NCBI RefSeq assembly: GCF_027596085.1
Contig: NC_072472.1
Coordinates: 21,595,552-21,659,551 of the forward strand
Length of the DNA stretch: 64,000 bases
Direction: 5' to 3'
Source of the DNA: Anoplopoma fimbria
Taxonomy: Eukaryota > Chordata > Actinopteri > Perciformes > Anoplopomatidae
Below the pieces are notes generated by a model, which saw only the letters and a program-made list of their open reading frames with translations, made no database searches and was not told the origin of the DNA. The position numbers and the translations under genes are program-made. This document shows, in pieces, positions 37,867 through 49,556 of the stretch. Positions within the stretch are counted from its first letter, which is position 1. Every line of letters starts with the position of its first letter.

Positions 37867-40800
37867 TTATCTTCTCCCAGGGTTGTCGATCCTGAAGCCT
37901 CCTCCAGTGAAGTGAGGCTTGCTGCTCAGTTGGGGCAGGGGTTCCAGCTGCTCCACCGTGGTCTTGGTCCTCTGCTCGCTGATGAGACACACAGAGATCC
38001 AGGACATCAGAGACCCGAGTAAAACTAGCACTAAATGGTACATGTTGCTCCCTGCATAAAATGAATTGTGCATGTTGAACAAATCAATAATACTCTCTGT
38101 TAAAATGACAAAGACCTCACCTGTGAAGCTTTTTCTGGCTGAGGTACTTCTTCTTAATGTTTGCTAGCTCATTAGCTAATCTTTGATTCTCACTTTTGTA
38201 CTCGTTCATCTTTGAGTCGAGCATTCTCAGCTCTGCTATCAACGCCTGTGGAATCAGAAAAGATTAACATCATTTCATGTTAGAACATAGAGAAGCAAAC
38301 AGGTACGAGGTTTTACCTGCAATCTTGTGCTGCAGCTGTTCTCATATGTGTCATTTCTTAAGATACACATGGACAGTTAAATAGTGAGTTGTATTAGTGG
38401 AGATCATTTAATACGTTGTTTAAAATATTAAGAAAAATTGTTTTCTCTCCTGTGTTTATGACTTAAGAACAGGTAAAAAAAAAAGTTTTGGCAGGTGATT
38501 TGTTTTTATTGTCTATTGATGCTTTAATACTCATTATAGGCTGAAGTGCGCAACTACTACATGTTTTAAATAGGGCTAAAAACATTCATACTTTCTTCGT
38601 CGTTAGTTTTCATTTCCATAACTTTCTTACACTGAGTATATGTAGATTGTGTTTAGGGTGCATGGAGAAATTAAGAAAACATGAATGCTTTTGGTCTTAT
38701 TTAGAACATGGGGTAAACATGGGAAAGATCATCCTGGCAAAATCTTTTTTTCACCTTTTCTTAAGTCATAAACCCAGGAGAGAAAACTGAACATGAAGGG
38801 GTGGGATACAAAAAGAAAGAAATGATGAAACCAAAAAAAAAAAAAAAAATGAAGAGCTGTATTCTTCGACTAGTAAAAAACGGGATGTATGTGATGACCT
38901 TGAGCTTTTTAGTTCTCTCTCTGATGGTCCACTGGCACTGCTGGAGCTGCTCAGCTGCCTCTGGACCCGGCTGTCGGACCAGAATGTGTTTCAGCTCCAC
39001 ATACAGCTTCTCCTTTTCCTTGATGGGGAGATAGCAGGAAGGAAAACTCACCAGAAATGGACAGGTAGAATGAGTGAATGAGTGAGTGAGCCTACATGCT
39101 ATTCATAGTCCATACCGGGTGGGACATGTGGAGGGGCGTGTGCTGCTCTATGTCACTGTTTCTTCCTTGATACTACCACCAAATCGTGTCAGACATAATC
39201 AAATTCTACACATTACTGCACCACTGAAAAGTATTAGTTTTCGAAGTATTTTTGCCACAACCAACATAATAATATAATACAAAATACATACACCACAAAA
39301 TGGGTGATACATTTCCTAATTGTCAACAATTAATGTATTTAGTGTTGGTTGAGTATCAAAGCCCGTAATATAGTCTTCCTCTCTTCCATAGAGCTCCATT
39401 AAAACACATCAGTGAGCCTCACTGAAGCACTGGGAGACCTGTTCCGTCATCACCATGAACACACAATGTAGTTTACTCAGACTCAATCCCACACACACCG
39501 TCCTACCACAAATACTCACTAGAACATCAAATGTGGATTAATCCGCCTAGGAAAATAGTCCCCAAGAAATGCACTATTTAGTCCTATTTGGGTAAAGTTG
39601 GCTGACAACCAGTGGTTTAAGAAATGATTGTGCCCTTTTTCAAAATGAAAGAACATATTTGTGACCCACATATTCTTCCAAGTTTGGGTCAATTCATGGG
39701 ACTTGTTGAAGTAATAAAAATAAAGAATATCATCGGCGTTACCCTTGGGGCCAGTGTGTTGCATTTTGGGGGATCTATTAGCAGACGATTGTGAAACTGC
39801 AGTAACAAGAGCCGCTAAGTACAAAAATGTGGTAAAGCCAGCCGCCATCTAACTTTCATTGCTTCTAAAGTTGCGTTATTATGACAAGGATTGCTTCTCA
39901 TTACCACGGTTTTGCACTCAACGACTTCCCTTACCGGCCTTGGAAAAGGAGGAGTGAGCGAAGGGGTATTCAGTTGGTTGCACACTGCAATCCCACCACT
40001 AAATCCAACACACTCTCCCTTTAAGACCTAATGACAAAATGGATCATATACGGAAGTGATCAGACATTTTAAATAGGTAATAATAACTTAAATTAACTTA
40101 TTTTTTGTGGCCATATAGTTATGAAGATGTTGCAAAAAACACTGGACGGATGCAACTAACTATTAAATAAATAATTTTGATTGCATCCATCTTCTCTAAA
40201 AGAGAGATCATTTCAGCTAAACAAACTGATGATTATTTTTATCATTATAATTTTATTGTTCTACAAGATTAATTTGAGGGTCTGCTTTTAGCTTCCATGT
40301 CCCTCAGTCTTAGCATCTAAGCAATTGGCTGCTGCAGTGCAATGGTTACTTTTCCAATACATTGACATAGACCAGTCACAGAAGTATTGGTTTACAAACC
40401 AGCACCTTTTCCCAGTCACATCGCTCCCTCACAAGGATAAGATTAATACAAGGAGCATGTACAGTAAGTGTGTGTGATGTGTACGCAGTTCAGTAAGGAG
40501 GGTGTCAAGTGTTTACCTGTAATAGGAGTTCGTGTTCCTCAAGCTCTTGGGTCTTAGCTATCAGTCGTTTTTGTAAGGACTGAATCTTCTGGATGAGTTC
40601 GTATTTGCCGGGATCACTGCCCTGCAGGAGGAGTAAATGTTAACAGCCTGATCGTTTCCTCTTTGAATGATGAGATTTACTGTGCTTGAAGTGGGTGAAT
40701 GGTCTCTTGGGAAAAAACAAAATGCTCATGTCACTGTGAGTGTTAGTAACCGTGCTGTTTGAGTTTTTGTTTTTCCAGCAACATGTGCTTTTTGTTTACA

Positions 40801-43800
40801 TTTTGATCATGTGGTGTTGTCATGTGTTTTGAAAAGCCATGGGGCCCTGACTCCACCCTGTCTTTGTTTGTTTTCCCGCCATTTTGTGTGCACACCTGAT
40901 TTCTGTTTGTGGTGATTGGTTTGTGGGTATTTAAGCCCGGTGTGCCTTGGAGTCTCTGCCAGATCGTGCCAGTTAATACCTGAGCCTTTCCAGCGTTCCG
41001 TAAATCTTGTTATATTCTGTCTGCCTGTGATTTTTGACCTTTGCCTGATTTTGACCTGCCCTGTTTGGATTTTGGATTTTGGATACCTTTGCCTTGGACT
41101 CTGTTCTGACTTTTTGGATTTTTGACCTCTGCCTGCCTATTGACTACGAGACTGTTTTTTTCCCGTTAGGATTGTTGCTTGAGAACTAAATTAAATATAC
41201 TCTGAACCAAGAGCTGTGTGTCTGCTAGTGGGTCCTTCTACTGAATCCCTAACAGTGAGAAAGAGAAAAACAGAAGCTTGGGTTGTGATGGCTTCGCTAA
41301 TCCACACAGACAATATTAAAACGACTGCTTCACCTCCAGTCGCCTCCATCTGTGAATATTTATGGGCTTCAGCTGTTCCTCGAGGACGCTGTTCCTCGTC
41401 CTCTCTCTAAGCAGCTCCCTCTGCAGGTGGAACAGCTCTCGCCTGCGACACAACAACTCGTATTTCACAACGTTCCTGCATACATTATCCAAACAAGTAT
41501 ACACTGAAGCTTAGTTATACTCGCAGTAGTAAAGCCGGCACAAACATTTGAGCAAATATATAATATTTAACCTTGTTTTTTTTTATATTGCATTTAAAAC
41601 TTGACTATTTTCTTTAAAGGGCTCATATAAAGTTTTTTTAGGTCACAGTGAGCACCAAATTCTAATCAGTTCATCCTTGAGTCCAGGTGAATGAATTTGA
41701 AGAAAATTCCCTCCAGGAGTTCCTGAGCTATTGCATTCAGGAGAACAGACTCTTTAGACGTATGGTCAACAGAAAACACAGTGTTTCTGGCTGCGGCTGG
41801 CACAGAGGTATGAAAGCAGAGATATAAGAAAATGTAAGCAAATAACAAAAGGCTTACTAAGGTTTAGGAAGCTAGAAGTTCTATGGAAGTCATTCCTACC
41901 TCTGACTCTGGATCTCTCTCCAACTTGCTTAATCTTTCTTTCAATCGTTCGCTTCTACTCTCGCTCTTCTACTCTTCAACACTGCACTTCTTGGGTTCGC
42001 TCATTCTTTCTCCATCCTGTCCTCCTTCTCTACTCCAAATTCTTCTCTTAGAGCAATTCACCGCTGACTGTCTCTGTTCAAACTCCTCCACTTCCTGCCG
42101 AGGCCCTCCTCTATATTTTACCTCAGGTCCTCTGTGTTGGGAATGGTCTTGTCCAGGATGCTCTTCTTGCGCAGGAGTCTCCTGATCTCCAGCTTGAGCA
42201 GCTGTATGTCATCCATCCTCTGGTTGTAGTGGAAGTCCCCCTTGCTCAGAATCGATTGCTGGATTCTGATCTTCTCATAGAGCAGCGCCCGCTCATCGTT
42301 ACGGTGTAACAGCTGTTTGCCCAGGTTGTCTCGCTCCCTGATCACCTTGAGAGAAGTTTGCAAACATAAAATCAGATACAAGTCTCTGCTTGTCATCATT
42401 TGTCCCTACTTCTTCATGTCTACCTACTTCTCTTTCCTTACCTGGTCCAGTTGTTTCTTCTGTTGGACCTGCTCAGCATCGGCGTCGGCTATAATCTTGT
42501 GCAGTTTTTGCTGCTCTGCTTTCTGACTGTCAACATGCTGTTTTGTTTCTTCAAGCTGAAGCTTCATCAACTGCAGCTCCCCCTGTAGCAGGACACAGAG
42601 ATGGGTACACACATGCATTCAATTTAGGCACTGAAGAAGGCCCTAGAAAAAGGGGAAACTGTGATTATATGAATAATTTATGTCATATACATAGAGTGTG
42701 TATGTGTGTTGTTGTAATGTGTTGTATCTCTGTTATGCTGCTCATTCTGTACACATGACATCTATTGCATTCTGTCCATCCTGGGAGAAGGATCCCTCCT
42801 CTGTCGTTCTCCCAGAGGTTTCTTCCTTTTTTCTCCCTGTTAAAGGGTTTTTTAGGGGAGTTTTTCCTGTGCCGATGTGAGGGAAGGAAGAGGATGTCAA
42901 CGTAACATGTGTACAGATTGTAAAGCCCTCTGAGGCAAATTTGTAATTTGTGATTCTGGGCTATACAAAATAAACTGAATTGAATTGAAATGATGATGAG
43001 GAACTCAACCACACCCCACTTTAAACCAATGAGGCAGGCTGCAATACCTTGATGGCCTCATTATCCTTCTCCAAACGCTTGTGTTCCTGCTGATCCTTGG
43101 TAAGGGCAAGCTCCTTCCCAGTGATCTCATCTCTCAGTCGGGTGACCTGGTTGTTCATGGTTTTCATCTTCCTCTTCATCTCTGCAATCTCTTCCTGAGG
43201 AGGAGAGACAGAATGTGAAATAAGGCAAAGAAAGGAAGTAGAAAGACAATTTTATATACTATTAGACATTTGTGTAAAAGTGTCATAGCTAGAATATCAA
43301 GGTCACGGTGACCTTTGACCAGCAAATCTAATCAGTTCATCCCTGAGTCCAAGTGAATGTTTTTGCCAAATTTGAAGAAATTCCTCACGAGAATAGGACG
43401 GACAAACTAAGAGATGGCAACCTGAAAACATAATGCCTCTGGCACAACTGCGGCTGTCGTGGAGGCATATTAATATCAATCATACATTTTCCATTTCCTG
43501 GTCACTATTAGTGTAATGCATATTTCAACATATGGACAGAAGGAGCCAGGGATCAAACCAACAACCTTGTGATAAATGTTCGACCTGCTCTGCCTCCTGT
43601 GATCAGTTGTGTATTGGTACCTGAGCCTCGATGAGGTTTTTGCTGTAGAGGTTCCTTTCAGACACGATGGACTCCAGCAGGTTCTCTTGCTGTTTGAGTT
43701 TGCACTCCGCCTCGGTGACTTTCTTCCTCCAATCAAATATCTCCATCTCTCTTACTTCAACGTCACTCATTTTTTGTTGCACCTGTGGAATGGAAGAGAG

Positions 43801-46800
43801 TTCCCCTGAGACACACAAACGCTGATGGCAGGTTCCCCAACCTTGTGATAGTGAACAGCTCAAAATCATTGTGTGATATTGTGATATAAGTGTTGAAATG
43901 CAATGAATAAGCTCCTCTGCAAAACTTGCCTTCTGCATTAGGTTGCTGGTCTCGTTGATGTAGCGGTCACGCTCTTTCTCCAGCTGTTGGATGATCTTGC
44001 GCTGCTTCTGGGCCTCCTGGCGGTAGCCACTGATCTCGTGTTCCAAGGTCTTCTTGTCCTGCTCCAGGAGCTTCACAAGGTTCTGCTGTTTCTCAGTTGA
44101 CTGCGCGGCCTTGATCATGTTCTATTGAATGGGATCATACACACAAATGCAGGTGTAAATCAATAAGTGATGAGGAAAACGGTAAATAACAGGCTAGATA
44201 GAGTACATCACAGAAGAACCTCTGTTTGCAAGAACCCATGGTAATCTGCAACGCATACCTTATTTAAGATGTCTCTCTCCCTGATAAGCTCGTCTATGGC
44301 CTTCTTGTCAGTTTCAACTTGCTTTTGGGAGGATTCAAGATCTGTGGAGAGAGAACATAAAGAACATAGAGTGGATTTCGGTTCATGTGTGTGTCTCTGA
44401 TTTAGCTTGGCAAGCTCCCGTACCTTTCTCCAGACCAGCAATCTGAGCTTTTAGTGTCTCCCTCTGCACGTCTACGTCAGCTTTCTGATCCTCCATCTGG
44501 TGGAACTTCTTCTGGATGGCTTCTCTCATCTTTGTTTGTTTTGCAATCTCCTGACGCATCTGATTCACCTCCTCTTCTCTCATCTGACAGACGGGAGGGG
44601 AAGGGTTGTATGAGGCATTACAAAGAAGTTGTAAGGAGGATAAAGGGTTAAGAAAAAGCAGAGTGGAAAACAGATGCTACTGTGAGTTGAGTTCTGTAAG
44701 TCAAATGTGGTCTGTCCCTCTGACCATAGCCTTCACACACTGTTTCAAAGTAGTTAAGATGAAATATGTAATAACCCTTTCTCTTTTTGGCAGGACACAG
44801 TTCAAAACACAGTGGACCAGTTTCTGACTTGCTTATTCCATGATGTACTGTCGGAGTAGTGCCCTATTGTGGTTCAACAGGATAGAATCATATCATATCT
44901 ATAAGGAGGTGGTATCCTACACTACAGTAGAACTAAGTACTGAATACTGAGAGCAATTTTAGCCACGTGACCTCCATTCAGAGTTAACAAAAAAGAGAAA
45001 AACACGGAGGTGAACAGAGTTATGCCTTCACAGCTTTACGTCCTGTCTGACTCTGTCAATGTATGCTGCAAGTTAAGTTATATCAGGACTGGCAAACTAT
45101 CTACTGTATGTGTCCTATAAAAGGACAATGAGGAGCTAGTAAGTCTAAGCATGGAAGATACCTGTGTATATGAGTTACAGTAACTTGAGAGGTAGAGGTG
45201 TGTCTCTGTTGCTCAGGTTTGTTTCTGTGTGTGTGTCAGTGGAGCAACGTGTAACCTTGAGCTCATTTGTGTTCTGCTGATTTTCCAGGGAGAGATGTTC
45301 TTTGACTGAAGAGAGCTGCTCACACTCCTGCAGCAGCTTGTTGTTCTTCACTTGCATCTGCTCCAGCTCCCTGGTGGATCGCTCGTTTAAGATCTGTCAC
45401 AGTCATGGAAGGGATTATGGAGTGGGAAGAAATTATGTTTATTATCTTTGCGTGGATGTATGGATAATTTAATAATATTAACTAAGGAATTACATGTACA
45501 TTGGTTTTATAATGTTATAGTTAACCATCCTGACTAGTACATTTTATAGAAAAGATTCCCAATGTGCCCTTAGTACATTTAAGTTTGTAGCTTCATATAA
45601 TGGCTTACTGATCTACACATTGAATCTATCAAACATATATATATATATTCACATGAACACTTGTTAACAAATTAAAACATAAACTCCAGACAGGGCACGA
45701 TAGGTTATTAAATGGTTTGATTTGTATGAAAGTGATGTGAATCATTTGATGAATTATGCATTCACCAGATCTCAGATTAAATATTGATATAATAGCAGTT
45801 GGTTCCCTAAACAATACATTGTAAATATAATGCGTCCCACTTCTTTGCTTACCTTTAACTCTTTCAGCTGCTGCTCCAGTCTCTGTTGCTCCTCTTTGGC
45901 CCTTTGGCCCTGTAGACTCAGGGCTTTGATGTCCCCCATCTTGACCTCCATGTCGACGTGCAGCTGCTTCACCTCCTTATCCAGCTTCTCCTTCAACCTC
46001 ATCTCCCGTGAAATCTCATTCTGTTGTACCTGGAGCTCCTGCTGGAGCTGGATGGAGAAGCACAGAGCACCAACAGATTTAATTTCAGATTATTTGTCAG
46101 CATCCACATTGGCTTCAGCAAAGCAATTTGTATTACTACCACATACAGTACATTATGGGTATGCAGACTCACTGATGTGGGAAAAATATTGCAAAACACA
46201 AGTAACAGAAGTTAAAGTTACAAATCCAATTTCCGCTCTCTTCTTCCCCACACTGCTTTGCTGCAGAATCTTGTATGGTTAAGGGCAATCTTCTCGTGAA
46301 TAAAAATCCCATGAAATATTTTTTCTTGCAGCCAAGTGCAGAGTCCTGAGTCAGAAACTGTCTCTACCACTGTTTTGAAAATGTCACATAATCAGAAGTA
46401 CATTAGAGGTCAACTGATACTGTCTATAAGAATGTGACACTTATTTACCTGAGAGATATTCTCTGAGGCACTATCTCGTTGGGCCTCTATCTCCTGCTGG
46501 GTTGCGGTGGCCTTGTTTAGTTTTTCTCTCAGACCCTCCACCGTTGACAGCAGTTCGTTTCTCTCCTTAGTCAACTCCTCATTCATTTTTAGTAGATTGC
46601 TGAAAAAACAGATAACAGAGAGTTCCATCCATCCACACAATAACTAAATGATTAAAAGCAAATGGGACAAATGGCTCACCTCTGCTCTTGGTCCATAGAG
46701 AAGCCAGTTTGTTGTTCAGCCATTTTCATCAGGTTGGCAACTTCTTCTTTTAAATCCCTGATGGTCTCTTTGTCCCTCCTCTCTGTATCATGAGCAGCGT

Positions 46801-49223
46801 CAACCATTTTCCAGCCTTTATCCAGCTCCTACAGTACAAACAAAGGAACACTTTAGAGTGAACGGAGTCCAGAAGAGAACAAATATAAACCTTTATGATC
46901 TAATTAAAAATAACTTTATATACCAAATGAATGAATTTATTTTACACAGTACATGTAACGTAACCTCCATATATGAAATGATGTCAATTTGGGGACATAA
47001 ACAAACAAATAATTAACACCATACAGCCTCTCATGTTCTGGCAATATACCCTCTTTAGTGAAGTAATTGTTGTCTCGTCTTCCTGGGACAGTTTCAGGGC
47101 TGCTGCTACTTTGGTTGAGGTGGACACAACTTCTGCATTCAGCTCCCTGCATTTGGACATCAGCCTCTTCTCATTGTCTCTGGACTTTTTCAGTGCATGG
47201 ATGAGCTTCTCGTACTCCACCCGAACCTTGTCCATACTCTTGTCCCCGACCAGCTCATTGAGGATCATGTGAAACTCCTCCAAGGACTCAAACATGTCCT
47301 CTCCTGGTGGTCTTTTCTCCTGGACAAAGAGCAGAGCCACAGACTGCAAGTTCAAATGAATGTAGGGCTGGGAGAAAGTGAGCTTATGTAAAAGTTATTA
47401 CACCTGAGGGTACTTAACTTAACTTTACTGAAATATGGACCTAATGGCCTTTTTCAAGTTTTGGCATTGTATATAACTGTAACTTAAAGAAATAGTAGCT
47501 AGCAAGTGATGACACTTTGCCAAAAGTTTATTTGGAGAACCGGATTGTATCACCCATCGTACAGGCTAACAACAGGTGTCATGTCAAAGTCTGCTCCTCC
47601 GTCCAATAGTGTTTATCTTTTGTTCAGCGGTTAAAGGTTAGGGACTATACTCCCTTTGGTTGGTTCAGGTTAATGTAGGAGGAAACACATATCGACGGGA
47701 GACAGTATTCGACACAACACTTCCCAAAACAACTGTTGACTTAAAAGATGGGAGAAGGGGGCGTGTCTTCTTAGAATGTCCCTCTCTCTGTCCCCTTCCC
47801 TTCTCTGGACCTGGCCTATCCAGCTGAACTAAGCTGCTCCCCATAGGTCTCTCCCATGTCAGTCATACATTCATATTAGCTTTACTTCCACCCTGAAGCC
47901 CTTTTTGCTTTCTCACTTTGCAGGTTTCCATGAATCGTTGTGGTACCTGGACCGTAGTCGTGCCTCCTGCTGTGAGCCGACTGACACCCACTGCTACTTC
48001 CATTATTATTATTAGTCACATTACTATCCCTATTTTCATGGCTATAATTCTACTGTAATAATTGCTGTTGTTATTATAAGTAGTCTTATTATATGAATCA
48101 TTTATGTCATATACATTGAATGTGTTGTATCTAAGAACTGTTATGCTGCTCATTCTGTACACATGACAGGTGCAACACACAACGGGAATACCACATACCT
48201 AATTGACTTTCACATTGATATTACTTATGTTTTGGCATTGAATGTAGGCTATATCTTATTTAACTGTATAATATAGGCTATATCTGTATAGTGCGTCAGA
48301 TGAAAATGCATGACATCAGACCCCTTCTTGTCTCATTATGCCACGCTGGGAATTGAAATAAAAGTAAATATATAATGTATCACAGGGACTATCTACAAAG
48401 TGCAATTCCAAAAAGACCCACTACAAACATATTTGGGTGAATTCCTGTTTGTAACAATATTCAATAACTTCACTGTGCAGTGTGACTTGTACACATGACA
48501 TCTATTGCATTCTGTCCATCCTGGGAGAAGGATCCCTCCTCTGTCGTTCTCCCAGAGGTTTCTTCCTTTTTTCTCCCTGTTAAAGGGGTTTTTTAGGGGA
48601 GTTTTTCCTGTGCCGATGTGAGGGAAGGACAGAGGATGTAACATGTGTACAGATTGTAAAGCCCTCTGAGGCAAATTTGTAATTTGTGATTCTGGGCTAT
48701 ACAAAATAAACTGAATTGAATTGAATATATTTTACAATATCTTTGGAACAGCCTGCTGGTTATTAATTTGTTTTTTTGTTTGTTTGTTTGTTTGTTTTAG
48801 GGCTGCACACTTCATCCAAATTTTATCAAAATCCCATTATGGTATGCTGCAATTTTCAAAATGCAGGAGGAGCAATATCTTAAAAAGGTGTAATGTGGGT
48901 CTAAACACCATTTTAAATTAATGTTGGGACTTTGTTTGGTACAGATCCCATCACACAGAGGATGTAACATGTGTACAGATTGTAAAGCCCTCTGAGGCAA
49001 ATTTGTAATTTGTGATTCTGGGTTATACAAAATAAACTGAATTGAAACTGAATACAGAGTCCCTACAGTAAGTAAGTTAATACAGATAGCAGGTTAGTTT
49101 CCACGACGTCTGATAAACGCCAGGTTAACCTTTATAACACTTTAACCAGCGTTATGTTAAATGTATAATGTCACGTAAAAACTTTTGGAGACAAAAGCCA
49201 AAGGAAAGGTTGCTTACCTCCAT
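37867..49223 (-). CDS. cfap58: Cilia- and flagella-associated protein 58 (CFAP58, formerly CCDC147)
   Basis: Almost entirely coiled-coil axonemal protein; human mutations cause sperm-flagellum defects. Eighteen coding exons in transcription order: 49223-49218, 47319-47050, 46828-46680, 46599-46449, 46047-45853, 45393-45256, 44583-44424, 44341-44259, 44121-43930, 43782-43621, 43194-43048, 42582-42442, 42345-42122, 41442-41334, 40621-40517, 39018-38899, 38245-38121, 37978-37867. Total 2,589 bases, 862 residues (human 872). Family blocks: NEKRLMSKCRELNAEVV, AALKLSQEDETTITSLK, DELIRERDILNKNMIKAAQS, EAQKQRKIIQQLEKERDRYI, LLYEKIRIQQSILSKG, YNQRMDDI, ELKHILVRQPGPEAAEQL and the near-terminal FTGGGF. 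The first coding exon holds only ATG GAG. The intron after 43930 uses a GC donor; all others are GT-AG. Introns hold a solo LTR, L2-like tails and other repeats. Confidence 0.97.
39350..40035. repeat. Dispersed teleost repeat with a chance open frame
   Basis: The end 'ccttggaaaaggaggagtga', 'ggggtattcagttggttgca' and 'ccctttaagacc' is a sequence I recognise from many fish introns. A 109-codon minus-strand frame (39848-39519) starts with a leader-like hydrophobic stretch. It lies wholly inside this repeat and a cfap58 intron, so I treat it as non-genic. Confidence 0.6.
40741..41254. mobile_element. Solo LTR of an endogenous LTR retrotransposon
   Basis: Starts tgttag and ends ctaaca, the inverted TG...CA ends of an LTR, and is flanked by a 5-bp direct repeat gtgag at 40736-40740 and 41255-41259. 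Length 514 bp. A TATA-like 'gtatttaag' lies near 40927. No internal coding sequence or second LTR is present, so this is the product of LTR-LTR recombination. It lies in the cfap58 intron between exons 14 and 15. Confidence 0.85.
41640..41800. repeat. Dispersed repeat ('ctaatcagttcatccttgag'), copy 1
   Basis: Shares 'taatcagttcatcc', 'tgagtccaggtgaatg', 'tttgaagaaaattcc' and 'ggctgcggctggcac' with the copy near 43.3 kb. Lies in a cfap58 intron. Confidence 0.6.
42662..42990 (+). mobile_element. L2-like LINE 3' tail in a cfap58 intron
   Basis: Continuous tail without the 330-bp head: 'cattctgtacacatgaca' joins directly to 'tctattgcattctgtccatc', then 'gtaaagccctctgaggcaaa' and GAATT units. It fills about 70% of the intron between exons 11 and 12 and lies antisense to cfap58. 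Confidence 0.85.
43285..43470. repeat. Dispersed repeat ('ctaatcagttcatccctgag'), copy 2
   Basis: Includes 'ggtgacctttgaccagcaaa', 'tttgaagaaattcctcac', 'gaaaacataatgcctctggc' and 'tgtcgtggaggcata'. It is the fuller copy of the family also seen near 41.7 kb. Lies in a cfap58 intron. Confidence 0.65.
47800..48725 (+). mobile_element. 5'-truncated L2-like LINE 3' region with an internal 332-bp insert
   Basis: The 3'-UTR-type sequence ('ctgtgagccgactgacaccc', 'ttattattagtcacattact') runs into 'cattctgtacacatgaca'. It is then interrupted by the 332-bp segment and resumes at 48501 with 'tctattgcattctg' to the GAATT end. The 5' limit is approximate. Lies in the first cfap58 intron, antisense to the gene. 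Confidence 0.75.
48169..48500. mobile_element. 332-bp insert with apparent 13-bp flanking duplication
   Basis: The segment is bounded by tgtacacatgaca on both sides (48156-48168 and 48488-48500). The copy at 42.7 kb has this 13-mer once and no insert. No inverted repeat, poly(A) tail or RNA polymerase III box was seen. The same segment is the head of the element at 32.0 kb. Confidence 0.7.
48773..48797. repeat. (TTTG)n microsatellite
   Basis: About six TTTG units directly between two L2-like tail copies. Confidence 0.9.
48952..49050 (+). mobile_element. Short fragment of the L2-like tail
   Basis: Contains only the last 95 bases of the tail ('gaggatgtaacatgtgtaca', 'attgtaaagccctctgaggc', 'ttatacaaaataaactgaat'). 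Confidence 0.85.
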
Positions 49224-49328
49224 TATAAAAAATTGAAAAGTCAATATATAACGCGAGCTAATTGCCGAATCCTTACAACAACCAGCGTTGCAATGTTGTC
49301 AGTGTTATGAATGGAGATGTTGTCTTCC

Positions 49329-49341
49329 GTTGCTAAGCATC
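49329..49341. promoter_or_regulatory. X-box-like RFX site upstream of cfap58
   Basis: GTTGCTAAGCATC fits the X-box half-site pair RYYNYY-N-RRNRAC with one mismatch. It lies about 106 bases upstream of the cfap58 start codon. RFX factors bind X-boxes in promoters of ciliary genes, so the position and gene function agree, but the motif is imperfect. Confidence 0.4.
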
Positions 49342-49556
49342 TCAGATCTCGCGTTAAAACCACTGATGGGGTTTGAGACTGTCACTGGCATTGTCACATG
49401 ATAAAGTAAATGTGCAGGTCGCCATTATACTGAATGGAACCCAGTCTCACAAAGTCCCAACTAGGATATAATACAACCAAAGGATATTAACCAGAGACTT
49501 ATAATTCCATACAGTCCTTTGGAATAATGAATTAAGTCAAAGTGCATGTATGCAAG

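Noticed and set aside
39519..39848. 109-codon minus-strand frame with a signal-peptide-like start
   Set aside because: Lies wholly inside a dispersed repeat in a cfap58 intron, with no homology, splice or promoter support.
47355..47355. ATG at the start of the longer frame over cfap58 exon 2
   Set aside because: It lies upstream of a good acceptor (ttgtccag). The true start is the ATG GAG exon at 49223, which restores the normal CFAP58 N-terminus.
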